This document shows positions 14,085 to 26,320 of a DNA stretch of 64,000 bases, in pieces; positions within the stretch are counted from its first letter, which is position 1; every line of letters starts with the position of its first letter. Below the pieces are notes generated by a model. The model worked only from the letters and a program-made list of their open reading frames with translations. It was not told the DNA's origin and made no database searches. The DNA lies in contig WBMV01001920.1 of the NCBI GenBank assembly GCA_013396655.1, positions 790,632 through 854,631 of the forward strand, read 5' to 3'. Both the position numbers and the translations under genes were made by a program. This DNA comes from Campylorhamphus procurvoides (lineage: Eukaryota > Chordata > Aves > Passeriformes > Dendrocolaptidae).

Positions 14085-14170
14085 CAGGTTTGATAGTGGT
14101 CCAAAGGCATATGAATGAGTCAGGAGTCTGGATTCTTTAATTTCTGGTGTTGAATGTTCTTAAATCAGAG
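14085..14170 (+). repeat. MIR-like / tRNA-SINE fragment
   Basis: The stretch contains agtggtccaaagg followed by gagtcaggagtctggattct. This resembles the 5' and tRNA-derived part of MIR-like SINEs in amniotes, where 'agtggttagagca...gagtcaggactcctgggttct' is typical. The typical downstream core is not clear. It reads as a truncated, old copy. Confidence 0.42.
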
Positions 14171-16289
14171 AATCAGCAGCCTGAGTTTTGTTTGTATTAT
14201 GGTTCACCCAGCAGTTTGAAAAAGAGACATCAAACAGACTCTTGAAAGAATAATTTAGATTTGTACTGCTTGCTTTCAACTTTATGTGAATAACTGCCCT
14301 AAAATTTGAAAGGCTACTGATTTTAAATTGTTGAGAACTCTCAGAGTCACGTTATTCAGTGTATTTTTTTTCTGAATTGATTATTTAATAGGGGAAGGGA
14401 GATGGCATGAGAAATCCCTCAAACCATTTGAAGAAAGGATTGGTCCTGCTCCACTGAAACCCTTGGTGTGTGTCCCCTATGAGACCTTAGGCAAAGAATT
14501 GCAGTAGAAGTTTCATTGCCCTCTGGCAGGTTAGGGTTAGGGTGATCCTGATGGATTGGGATAGAAGGTGGAAACAGAAAGGTGCCTAAAGCATAATGTC
14601 CTATTTTGAATCTGAGTTGCTGCTCTGCCTCATGTCTAAAATTTCTGGCATTTCATGTGTTTAGAAAGACTGAGACATCTTCATTTTAAACCTCACAGTC
14701 ATATGACTGATCAAAAGTCATGTCAGAAAAAAAAGAATTTAACACTGAGTAATATTTGTAATGCTATGGAAGTGGCTGGGTTTTTTTAAATTTTTTGTCT
14801 CTAGCTCTAATGTAGTGATCAAAGGTCGGTGATGACTAAATCTTGTGTATTCCTCTAGATTAAAAATAGAAATGTGATCCTATAGAAAAATTAAAGAAAT
14901 TTCTATATCTTTGAGTTACATAAGTGGCTTACCCACTTGCCTTTGTACTGAAGTCTTTCAAGACTGGTAAGATTTTTCTTTCTTGCGTTGGGCAAATGAA
15001 AACTAATGCCAGGCTGTGTAGGTAGCTCTGAATTGATGTAAGTGGAACATTTAAACCCATCAATATCTGCAGATATTTTCTTGACAGCAGTAGAAAACAA
15101 CATGGCTGAAGTCCAGGATGCTGGGATAAATATTTTTGCCAGTCCATATGGGAAGGGAGGTATATCTCAGGATGTATTGAGTCCAGAGGGAGGAGGACTC
15201 ACCTGCACAGAGATGCATGGAAGCTTTGTCTTTCCATTCTGACAGAAGAATGCTAAAATAGTGTATTTCACTGTGATAATAAAGCCAGACTAGTTCTGAA
15301 ATTGGTGTCTGCTATCTTCTGCAAATAAGATTGCACTGGATGGTTTCACTGCTCCCCAGTCCCAATAAGAAATATGAATTCTTCTTAAAACAGAGGGAAA
15401 TGTTATGGAAAAAGCAGTGCAGACTGCATGCCAATGTGAAATGTGTGTAGAGGTACAATGGCTGAAAGCAGAGGTATAGGACTTGCTTTGAATGGGTACC
15501 TTGCCTGAACACAGTGCATGATCTTCACAGTTTATCTTGCATTTCTGTGCACCAATAGGGGTGTACACTGTATCTAAATGTAGCAGAGGCCAGCCTGGCT
15601 CACAGAAGCAGAGAAAGTCTTGTTCACTGAGACCCCAAGTTGGGTTTTAGGAATATGGAGCTTAATTCCTCATTTTGTTATAAAGTTCTTCCATGTCTTT
15701 CTGCAGGTTCTGCTGGTTTATATGCAGGTACCTATGCACAATACTGTAGGTTAAAATATTTGTGCCTCTGAAAATATGTAAGGAGGTGTGCTCTCCACTC
15801 TTGCTGAGAAGCAGTGGAAGGATTCCTGAATTCAGTTATGCCACCACTCTGGTTTTGGGACTGGGACCTCAGCCACAGGAAAGTGCTCTCCTGGAAACAG
15901 CAAACAAACAGTGTATTGGCCCCTCCTGCTGCAGCACAGCCCCAAGTCCTGGTGCAAGGAACTGTTTCATGCGAACAGTTGCATCTCCCAAAACACTTAC
16001 ATGCATATGCACATGCTCTCTCTGGGTTTTTACCACTTGACCATAAAACATGAATCCTTTTCAAGTGTGAAACCTCCATATGCCCATGTCTGGTTTGCTG
16101 TGCCTCACTAGGGGCAATATGTGTGCATAGATAATTGCTTTTTTTCACGCTGTAGTTGTCCAGCTTCCATTTATGTTCCTTTCCCCTCATACTGAGTTAC
16201 CTGCTAATGCTCATATAACCTCCGTTTCACTCCCTCTCCATCCTCACTGTAAATTGACTTGCCACAACCTGCTACTCTCCAGAAATCAC
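14171..16289. other. Non-coding DNA, nothing specific seen
   Basis: No gene or identifiable element is visible. The two TTAGGG units at 14,531-14,542 are too few to be an interstitial telomere array. A 152-codon open frame on the minus strand (15,732-16,190) is cysteine-rich and unfamiliar, overlaps several frames on the other strand, and has no domain, so I regard it as chance. Confidence 0.55.
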
Positions 16290-16545
16290 AAAGCCTTAGA
16301 AGATAATTTGTTGCTGGTGCTGATAGCATCTGTTTATTCTAATGTACCAGCCAGTCGGGCCGTGCAGATGGGGAGAAAATGACCTTCAGCAGAATCGCAA
16401 ACTTAATTCTGGAACAGCATCTCCCTCGGCAGCTGCTAATCTGACCTTCAGGTTTTCAGGGTGGCAGCACTCAAACCAGTGCAAAGCAGGTTTGCCATCA
16501 GTGAGGCAGAAGGTAACATACAGGTTTTTAGAGAGCAAGGAAATA
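16290..16545. promoter_or_regulatory. Candidate conserved non-coding element
   Basis: This stretch stands out by keeping several CpGs (gtcgggccgtg at 16,356-16,366, aatcgcaaac at 16,394-16,403, ctcggcagc at 16,426-16,434) in an otherwise CpG-poor region. It also has balanced composition and no simple repeat. It includes octamer-like and homeodomain-like words (ctaatg, taattctgg). This texture is typical of vertebrate conserved non-coding elements. Conservation itself cannot be seen in one sequence, so this is an inference. Confidence 0.3.
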
Positions 16546-17319
16546 TGGGAATACTCATAGTAGAATTGTGGCCTGAAAAAAAATGCTGTGCACCAGATCT
16601 TTTCAGGATGCTTGGATTCCTTGTTTTCATAAACATGAAAACTACTTCTGATACTTTGCCCACGAATGTTCAATTAGAGTTTAATGCTGGTGCCCCTTGG
16701 AAGTTCTCATTAGGGCATTGTCACTTGGAAAATCAGATAAAGAAAATAATAGAGTTTAAACTAGATAATCCATAGGAGTTCAATTGGTTGACTGGCTGTG
16801 ATAGAATTGACAGTAGTGGCACAAAAAGAGCCTTCTTTATATCTTGTGAAATAAACAGAAGATGAGTGTTTTCTCTAGATAATGGATAATTTTCACTTCA
16901 TTGGAAATTTGGGGTATATTAACAATCAGATTCTAAATTTACATATGCAAATCACTAGATTTTTCTAACTCCAAATCCTGGAAGTACAAAGCTGAAGAAC
17001 TCCCTAGGTCTTTATTTTGATCTCCGATAAGAAAAACTGAAGAGGTTCTAGAGGCTAAAGAAATCTAAATTTAGATCAATATATTAAATAGATTATTATA
17101 ATTGATAATTAACATTAATATTAATTCAAGGAAATTCAAGTATGTATTTGGAATACATAAGGAATGACAAACTAAAAGAATGTATCCCAGGAAGAGGCAT
17201 CTAGTATTGGTTTTTGGAAGTTAACTTTGGTCAACTTCAGTTGGATTTTAAAAAAGAAGATGCATCTGGTTGATTATTACACAAATATTGATGCAAGAAC
17301 TTCCTGTAAGCAATTAACT
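16546..17319. other. AT-rich non-coding DNA
   Basis: No gene is visible. The segment 17,070-17,130 is strongly AT-rich, with repeated taatatt/attaat words. The part from about 17,170 could belong to the 5' side of the LINE relic that follows, but I cannot align it with confidence. Confidence 0.45.
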
Positions 17320-18355
17320 TGCTCCCATACATGTTCTCTCATAAACTTAAGTGGTACAATATCAAATAAGAAATTACAGATGTATCCCAATTGTTTCAGT
17401 TGCAGATTTCAAAGTGGGATTTGTAAATAGATTTAAAGTGTAAACACATCAAATAGCTGTGTTTCTAGTGGGACCCCTTCATTGCACTGAGTTGCTTAAT
17501 GGTGTGGCAGTGACTGTAAGAAGGGATGAACTCCACACTGCTGATGTTAGCAGATGACAGAAAGACTAGTTTAGCATAGTTTGGATATCTTAATAGCATG
17601 GAAATAGCAAATAATTTTCCTTTTCAGGATGCTACAGGTAAAGGAAATTAAATATCTGAGATCTGTGTACCAGATGGAATAGACTGGTCTTAGAAACAGC
17701 AATCTGGAAAAGAATTGAAGGTTTGAGTGCGTAACTGGCTGAGTGTCATCTCTCACTCCAGTGCTGTGGCCAAAGGGTCTAAAACAGTCCTTGGATCCTT
17801 TCTAACGCCTACTTGATATTCCCTGTCTATATACCAGGGATCACTTTACTGCTGTGTTTGGCCTTGGTACAACTGCTTTGGGAACACTCCATCCAGCTGT
17901 GGTATCCACAATTAAAGAAGGATGTTGAAAAACTGGCCGTCCTTCAGAGAGCAGCCACAAGAATGACTGAAGGATTGGCAAATGCCTTACAGTGCAGTCC
18001 ATCTCTTTAGCTTACCAAACAACAAGTCAAGAAAAGTCTGGTTTTCAAGTATGCTATATAAGGAAGAGAAATTCAGAAACAGAAGCTCCTTTGGGCAATA
18101 GTACAATAAGAACTGGTAGTTAGAAGTTGGATGAGTTCATACTGCATATAAGTCTTCAACATTTAGCAGCAGAAACCAGTCTTGGAGCAAAAGTCAGGGC
18201 TATGATTTATTCCATCATTTGCAGTAGAGATTGGATGCTTTTCCCATCAGTTACACTCTGGTTCATGCAGGGTATTCATACAGAGCAGCCTTGTTTCTGG
18301 CATCCATTCAGAAATCAACCTATATGACAATGGCTGTCCTCTGGCTCTGTTAATT
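17320..18355 (+). mobile_element. Second CR1/L3-like LINE relic, 3' ORF2 and tail
   Basis: This is a decayed CR1-clade reverse-transcriptase gene on the + strand, about 1 kb long. Recognisable in order are gtttctagtggga at 17,460-17,472 (the 'SSGVPQG' coding motif), gcagatgac at 17,550-17,558 (the catalytic 'F/LADD' core of the reverse transcriptase), and gatgctgtggccaaa-like sequence near 17,760 followed by tccttgg. Further on, tccacaattaaagaaggatg at 17,905-17,924 and agagcagccacaagaatgac at 17,947-17,966 correspond to the 'CPQFKKDVEKLERVQRRATRMI' region. After that comes ctctttagcttacc near 18,003-18,016, and then a 3' region with agattggatgc at 18,229-18,239 and a 'tctggttca...' tail. Stops and indels break the frame. 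One 65-codon open stretch (17,813-18,010) is a surviving piece of this ORF2, not a host gene. Confidence 0.83.
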
Positions 18356-21300
18356 TATAGTGCAGAGCTCTCCCTCCAAATTGTTCATGATCTAGAGACA
18401 CAAAATCCTTCACATACAAATTCTGCTGTCTGATCCTAAACTTCTTTCTTCAGTATCCCTAAGATTGGATAGAAAATCAAGAATTTGCAGAATAATTTGT
18501 ATGTGAGATTTTGAATGATCCTATGAAAAGCTGAGGAGCTAGATGTTTATTTTTAAAACCATTTCTTCATGTTTACAGTTCCCATATCAGCACACAACCT
18601 TTGCAGGGGACAGGGCAGGAGATTTTGAATGAACAGTTAGAATCAGGCTCCTTTTCTCAAAGGCTTGAAGTCATATTCTGGCAGAAGGATCCAACAACGT
18701 TTGTGTAATGGACGAGGGAGAGGAGGGAAGAGAAGAACCGTCTCTCTGGTAGATGCCAGGTCCTACCTTTGATGTTCCCTCTAACAAAGCTTGACCTTGC
18801 AGTTTTGACAGCCAGTCACTCTGTGTGGTGCCCCGTGGCCTTGGCCACATTCTGCCTCCCTCTCTAAGGAGAGATTTTTTTGCCCCGGGCAGCAAAAAAG
18901 CTCATTAGCAATGGCACAGCAAGAAATTCTACCTTTCTGCTGTCCACACTGTCCCCTGTGAGAAAGAAGTCTGCCTGAAATCTTCCTCAGCCCTTAAAAA
19001 CAGGAATGGGCATGGCATATTTTGGTGTTCACTGAATTGGAATTGAATCCAAATGTTCTTTGAAGGGAATCAAACCTCAAGTTTGGAGGATATCTTAGCC
19101 TCAGATTTGGGTTCTTGTCATTTTAGAAATACTACTTTCTGTCCTGTTTCTCAAGGAGCACTCAAAACTCTTCAAATCAAACCAGATCTGTGGCTTTCCC
19201 TCCTTTCCTATGGGGCTGTTTTGAGTTGGTAAAATCTGAGCCTTGAGTTTACCAAATAGAGGCCATTTTGCTTCCGTCTACAGAAAAATGTTGTCACCAG
19301 GATGATCTGAAGTAACAAAATTTGGCTGAAGCCTTGATCTGAAATTTTCTTTCAAGCGTTTCTTTGCGTACTTTCATGTCTATATGCTTTCTCCAGAAGC
19401 ACCTTTGTAAGACTCAGACTCCGCTATGATTGAAGTTGACTTTTTACTCTTAGTTTTCCCCACTTTTATTGGACAAACTTCCCTTTTTTTATCCCTACCC
19501 AGACTGTGGAGAAAGCCCAGACCAAGGACCAGCCCTTGTTTGTCCTGATTGTGGTCCTGGACCAAGCTCTCCGTGCTGACACCAGCACAGGGCTCTTGGC
19601 CGTCTCTGCAAACCAGAACAGGTGTGGTTGTTCAGTTGCTTGTGAAAGCTGGGCTTTTGAAATCCCATTCCCCAGGAACTCTAAGGGATACTTCTTGTTC
19701 ATTTTTTCTCTTTAAATCTGAAATATAGTACAATTTCTGTGAACACTTAAGGAGGAAGCACACCCATTTTCAAGGCAGCACACAGCCTTTTTATCATAGA
19801 GACCACACCTATGGCTGTGTTGGAAAGCCTCTCTCCAACAGCAGTGGTGAGTGCTCTTTGCTGGCTCTCCAGTCAGGGTTGATTTTCACTTTATAATTTT
19901 TAATAGAATTTCCACCCTTAATGCATGTAAGTATTGGTCAGCTGTAAGCACTCCATCCTCTTCTCATAAGAATTAGTCCAAACCAGTACCCTGGACTGAT
20001 GGGGAAGCCATACAGGGCATGTGCTGCACCAAAGCTTTGAAGGGGTTCAGCTGTGAATTTGGTGTTCACAGTCTCTGCACTTGTGCTAAGTGCTCTGGCC
20101 TGCTGTGAGCCGTCTATGTCATTGCTGTAACATTTTCTCTTGAATGGCAAAAAAACTGGGTTGTACACCAAATTGTCTGCATCCTTTTTGTATTTTAAAG
20201 TCCAAACCCAGTAGCTTTGCAGTGCAGAAAAGAAATGCTCTTTACCAACCTAAGGTGTGTATGAATGTGGTAGATAGAAATGTTTCCTAGTTCATCTGGA
20301 GGCATTTGCTATCATGACTGTAAAATTATATGAATAGTTTAGTTGTCAGCAATTGACAGACATTAGATTGTGTGATCTTTACATTTGATATATTTGTGGA
20401 CCAATGGTAGAAATAGCATTAATAATACCTTTTAAAATATATCCTGCTTTTTAAAGAAGTGGCTTTGGTTTGGATCAGTTGGAGACCTCTGAAACATGAT
20501 AAAACCAGAAAGACATTTTCCTTTCTTCAATATACTGTCAATATTGGGTCTCCTTAGTCAAGCAAAAGATTGCTGTTGAAATTAACTTTGTGAGGATTCA
20601 GTCAAAGCAAAAGTAATACTGAAATACATCATGTTAATTCTTACAAGAAAAGCATTGTTTCTGGAGCTATTCTGGAACAGCATTTCACCTGGAATGACGT
20701 TAGGTGATGAAGAAGAAAATTTTTTTTTCTGTTTTCTTGATGTTACAAGTTTAGTTTTGGGGGTTTTTTTTGTAAAATAAATGTATCATTAAATTGATGA
20801 AGGTCCTGATGTTATAAGGGTCAGAATACAGTGATGTGTTAACTTGGGATTTCCAGACTTTCAAAAACCAATACCTTTCATAATTTCTCTAGGTTTCCAG
20901 GAAAAAGATGAATGAGACTGTGTGTGTTCTCTGGGATAATGTGTCAGGAACCCTATATTCTCCTTCAAAAGAGGCCCTGCATGCTAAATTTCACCTCTTC
21001 ACCCAAACTCTCTTTCTGTATGTAAGCCTTCCAGCATTAAGCTGTTCTGTTTGTGTTCAGAGAGAAAAGGGTGAATCACTGTCTTAATTAAGGTCAGTGT
21101 GTGATCCTTCCAGCTATTCTCAGCTGGTGAATAAAGAGTTAAAAATAGAATATAGACTGTCCTCTTCTGTAGTCTTGCACTGATAGCCCAATTTACAGAA
21201 AGGTTCTATAAACATTCTCAGTGATAGTACGTTTTATTAGTATTCACATTTCTCTCCAGATTTTTCTTTTAAAGGTTGAGTTGGATGGAGACCACAATAT

Positions 21301-24300
21301 CAATGGAATTGTGTTTGCCCAGTACATCATTAGGAGGTTAGACCTTCGGTCACACTGGATTTTTTTTCAGTCTAATTCTGAGCTGATCGATCTTCATATT
21401 TTTAATAGGTTTGTGTTTAAAGCACATCAGTAGAAATAAATCAGATCCATTTCTCAGACTCCAACTAGAACTAGTATTTGAAAGTCAGGGTCGGAAACTT
21501 GGAAGGAAAGAGGGAACTGGGTTCTACATCACTGCAGTATTTTCTCCCAATAACTTGTATGAGTTTCATTGCAAGCCCCAACAAAAGGTTTTTTTCACTT
21601 GGGCTACAGGAGGGAGTGTGCTGAAGTGTTGGGAGAGGCAGGGTGAGAAAGTAGCTATGTTGCTTAGGTAGTTTTTCTTAGAAAAGCTTCATTGGCAAAC
21701 GAGCACAATAATTTTGCAAAAGAAAAAAATCTTGCCCAGGAAGGAGAATTTTGCTGACAAGGTGTTAAGAGAAGAAATATCTGCTTTCATTTCATTCTGT
21801 TCTCTGAAGGGATTTAGCATTTTGCTGTGTAGCTCTTTCATACCAAACTAACTTTCAAAGTAAATCTGGTTCCTCTGCCAACACACTTTTTAAAGGTGCA
21901 ACGCAGTTCTATTTTCAGAACTTCATCTTGTTTGAAACATATTGAATTTGTTGGGTTTTTTCCGGCTTAAAGTGAAAGACTGGGCTTTGGGATCTGTAAA
22001 AATAGTGCTAATATGGTTGACTCCTATAGGAATCCTATAGAAGTCAACCATGAACAGAAGTTTCTAATACCAGCTTGTGTGTGGCTTCCTCCAGGATCAG
22101 AAGAGAGAACTCACTCAAGCTCCTTAATGCTGCTTGAAGGTTGATCTCTACCCTCACCCCTTCATGCCTAGAGCTGTCAGCAGACAGCACTAGGGACCAC
22201 ATACTCTCCCTTCTAGTGCTCCAACTGGATCTTTGGCACCAGGTTTCTAAGGTATGTTATGGCAGTGCTGAAAAATAGTGTTGTAGGATTACCAAAGTTC
22301 TTGGATTCAGTTTGTTGATGTGGCCTTTCAGTAGGTTTGGAATGGGAACAGAAAATGGTTTCTACCCATATTTCTCCTGGATTGTCTGCCACTATTCAGA
22401 GGCTGTCCTGCAGATGTGAGGATCTCTTTCCTAGAGTGGGGGGAAAGAGTGAAGGACAAGGGTGTTTTTTATTGTTTGACTTGTATCAGCATTGAAGCAC
22501 TTCTAGTTATTCCCCCATCAAGGCACACTAGGTAGGGACGCCTCACAAGCTGATGTAAGGGCTGGTTTTTTATGACCTGAATGCAAAACCTGTATTAGTT
22601 TCAACCTGCTTCTGGTAACATGTGTCTAATGCTAAATTATGCCTTTCATGTGGTTTGTGTATTACGCGCTAACCTCAGATTGCTTTCATGTGTTCAACTT
22701 TCTGGAGTTCAAGAGTTTTGCAGGAAGAGCAGCAAAATGTGTTTTTGTCAATCTCTTTAGTTTTGGGCCAAGCTGGGTTTCTAATGTGCGATCAGTATGG
22801 CAATGACTGCCTGGAATAGCAGGCATAAGCAGCCTGCATGATGCAGGCACGTGTGAGAGCATGTGTATGGGAGGAGACTACTGGGGATCCCATTTGGGAA
22901 CTGTAATGGCACAGGTCAAAGGCTAGAACAACCCAGTGACAAGCAGACTAGGATGGATTGGGAAGTAACGCTGCAGAGTCCCTATTGTCTTAAGCAGCTG
23001 TGTTTATAGAGATATAGGTGCGAGGACAGACCTTTCAATGATTCATGCTGAGCAATGCTGTGCCACAATATGGGACTGGACTGACAGCTCTAGGGCTGCT
23101 GGGCTCATTTCTTTCTGAGCTGTCTGAGCCTGATTCTGATTTTCAAACTAAAACTAGTTTTAGATGCCTTGGGAAATGTTTTGTATGAGTGAGCCCCACA
23201 GCTGGTTATTGAGACAGGGTTAGTACCAGCATGGCAATAGTCATGGAGACTTTGTGCTTGTCATGGAGTCATGTGGGCTTCCTGGTCTCCTGCCTTTAAA
23301 GCCAAGTATCCACAGCCCCTAATTCTACCTGGGCCCATAGTGGTTTTCCAGAGACTACCCATGAGAAGGGTGAAGTGAGCAGTTACTGGGGTTTGTATTA
23401 ATGCACATAGGGAGACAAGAGCAAGGAGACTGTGCTGTGGTAGGGCAGTGCAGGGGTTACAGCAAGGCTTGGGCTGAGGAGCGGAGATGTGCCAGCATGC
23501 TGGAGCTGCGTGCTGGGGATGCTTCTCCCAGACTGCCCATGGCCAAGAGCTGTCACTGTGATGGATGCCGTAGCGTGGGCTAGCAGACAGCATCTTCCTT
23601 ATGGGCCCTCTCCCTTTTTCTCTACACAAAACAGGAGTGCAGGGAGCAAGGCAGCGGGAAGCCCCAAACCTTCCCACTTGCAGCACCTGCTTTGCTCCTT
23701 CATGCCACAAGCCCTCCCTGGAGGAAAAGGTGGGACAGCCTTCTGTACCTTCTGTCTCTTCCTGAGTGGGATGATCTCAGCATGAGTCACTTGCAGCAGA
23801 ACGTGGACCCTGTTTCATTGGAAACAGCACCCAGCTAGCAGCTGCACAGCTCAGCACAGCTCTGACGCAGCTTCTGGAATAGGGCAGGGCATCTTCTGAA
23901 CCAAAGCATCCAAGGGCAAGGCTTGAGCATGCTCTAATTTTGTGAATGGCTCCTGTCGCCCAGAAAAGGGTGGCAATACTGTGGATCCATTTCCCTCAGT
24001 CTTGGTGCCCTCAAACTCTTTGGTTTGGGAGCCTACAGTGAAAGCCACAGGAGCAGCAAGCTCTCAACTAGAGGTATTGACTGTAACACAAAGGGACGTC
24101 TTGCATGATCATGCTTTTTGTCTCAATAGGGTTTCTCGGTGGCTGAGGGTTATCCCTGAAATGTTCATTTGAGTCCCAGCCATTTTGGTGTGGGAAGCTG
24201 TGTTGCTCCTACTTAAGACTTCTTCTATGTTATTCGTTTTAAATGTATCCCATGAGATTCTCAAATATCCCCTAGAATAACACCTTCTGTTTCTCACAGA

Positions 24301-26139
24301 GGGATCTATCCTTCCCTTGAGTTGCTGGAAAACACTACTCCAAAGCCATTTGCTTGGGCTGAGTGACATGCTGGGCAGTTAATGAAACAGCACAGCTGTG
24401 TCAAAGCATCCAAGCAATGAACACAGGCTAAAATAGAAGCCACAAGCAGGAAACATGCAAAACCTTCTTGTGCCAGAGATGAAATCCAGGGAATGCTGGG
24501 CCAGATTGCTGTCTTTTCACGCCTCTCACTAAATAAATCCTAGTCTGCAGTCCACCCGTCCACTCTGTCTGAGTTGGTGGCTTCTTAAAAGCTTTATGGA
24601 GGCATTTCCATTGGGGGCATTTTCCAGTGACAACAGAAACTCTCATGCATCACCTTCAAGGTAGACACACGTCATTAGGTTGTTTTTTTGGAAGGTTGGT
24701 TTGCTACAGGCGAATGGCCCATCTCAGTTTAAATGGCCAGCTTGCCCAGCTTTTAACCTCACAAAGATTCTGTTACAGTTAATCCTTTCCTGATGGTCCC
24801 TGCACCCTGTTCCAAGTAACTTAAATGATACAGCCTAAGTCTATTTAAAAGGAGGGGTGGAGTACTTGTTCCATTTATTCCAGCAAAGAAAAAAACCCAG
24901 GCCAGTCAAAAGGTTTCAACTAAGGTTGGATGATAGTCGAAATATGAAGATATTTGGTTTCTTTAACCATCCAAATGTGGTGAATGGAAGAAAGTTGTGT
25001 AATTTTTAATCAACATTTTTGCCATGCAGAAATGGGAGTAGCAGTTATTATGTAGCCAGTTCTCAAAATTTTGTCCTGAATTTTGCACTGTGATGCTATT
25101 TAAAAAAAAAAAGTTATCTAAGAAATTCAGTTCTCATAAAAAAACACCCAAACAATCCAAAATATGTTTCCAGCCCTTACACTTATGCAGAATATGACCC
25201 AAGAATACCCTAAAGTAAAACAAAAATGCTTCACCAAACCTTATGGTTCCTGAGTCAACTCCTGTACATTCATATTCAATTTTGCATTTGATTTTTTTTG
25301 TTCTTGGCATTTCTGCAGTTATAAGTCAAGGGATACCCTTAAGCAATGATTTGATCTTCCTTGCCTGAGCTTGTCCCACAAAAGCCTATTGGTAATAAAT
25401 ATTATCCCAAGTGACTGTGGTGTAAGTGATGGCATTCTTTGCTCAAAGATCACCCCCCAAAAATGACTGTTCACATTTGGTAAGAGCTGTTGGGAAGAAG
25501 TGTGCAAATGACTCTTGCCTCTGCTCTTAATGCCAGATACAGTTCACCTGGACACCGAAAACCAGATAGACCCAGCAGGATCCAAGCGATCTCTAGTTCC
25601 TGATGTTTGATTCTATTTTTCTGGTGAAGCTCATGTCTGAGGCTGGGCTCAAACCACCTTCTCCTCCCTTTCCTGTAAGGAAGTACACTGTGCCTTTCTC
25701 TTTTTGACACAGCAGCCCAGGCCAGCTGTGCAGAGCACCATCCCAGCAACAGCAAGTCCAAGTTCACACTTTCTGTGCAAGTGCTGATGCCTTGGGCCTG
25801 AGCCTGGCCAGCAGCCACCAGTATGGAAGGACATCAGACCCTATACTTAAGGCCTCTCTGGCTTGGATCCCTGCTTTCACCAGAACCATTGCTCCAGCAC
25901 TGAACTGGAGAGACTTCCATACAGACAATACTGTAGGGTAAGCCCAGGCACTCCCTCCTTCACTGCCCACGGAAGGTAAGTGTCACTGGTGATCCTATGA
26001 GGAAAGAATGAATCTCCTTTTCTAGTCCTCCTTTTTTTCTTCCATCTTTCGCTTGCAATTAAAAGTGGTAGAGGGTGGGAGGACTTGGAAATACACTGCT
26101 TTGTCTGTATTTTTAACTATGTGCTTTGCATTTTAGGCT
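18356..26139. other. Non-coding DNA, no gene seen
   Basis: I see no gene, RNA or clear repeat. The 149-codon minus-strand frame at 23,261-23,710 lies in a locally GC-richer patch, has no domain, and is overlapped by open frames on the other strand. I take it as a by-product of composition. A compact inverted repeat at 22,013-22,051 is listed separately. Confidence 0.55.
22013..22051. repeat. Near-perfect 39-bp inverted repeat
   Basis: Two 19-base arms (22,013-22,031 and 22,033-22,051) are inverted complements at 18 of 19 positions, separated by a single base. The one mismatch (c at 22,023 against a at 22,041) would become a G-U wobble in a minus-strand transcript. The arms begin atggttgact. 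The structure could extrude as a small cruciform or fold as an RNA hairpin. No miRNA family is recognised, and the nearly absent loop argues against a standard pre-miRNA. Confidence 0.85.
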
Positions 26140-26320
26140 TCCCTGTAAAATATGATAGATTCCTTCAATAATAATTACAGTGGGAAAAAAGCTTTATTCA
26201 AGTGGCATGCTTTATCCAGGCAAGTGGTTTTCTAAGAGCTTAAATGTGATTAACTAGGAAAGACCACAAGCTTTTGTTTAGTGATAAGAGGGGTCAAAAA
26301 AATTAAAGGAAACCCAAACC
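26140..26320. promoter_or_regulatory. Candidate conserved non-coding element (weak)
   Basis: The block is AT-rich and free of simple repeats, with words such as aataataattacagtgggaa and gtgattaactagg that resemble homeodomain/HNF1-type half sites. It reads like an enhancer-type non-coding element, but this rests only on texture. Confidence 0.2.

Noticed and set aside
14531..14542. Interstitial telomeric repeat (TTAGGG)2
   Set aside because: Only two units are present. This is well within chance expectation and is not an array.
21230..21420. Possible exon in a + strand frame after a pyrimidine-rich tract
   Set aside because: The translated stretch looks superficially protein-like, but no family is recognised, no convincing downstream donor site frames it, and no partner exon is visible.
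23261..23710. 149-codon minus-strand frame in a GC-richer patch
   Set aside because: The translation is rich in P, C, H and W with no family resemblance, and + strand frames cover the same DNA. GC-rich patches are poor in stop codons, which explains it.
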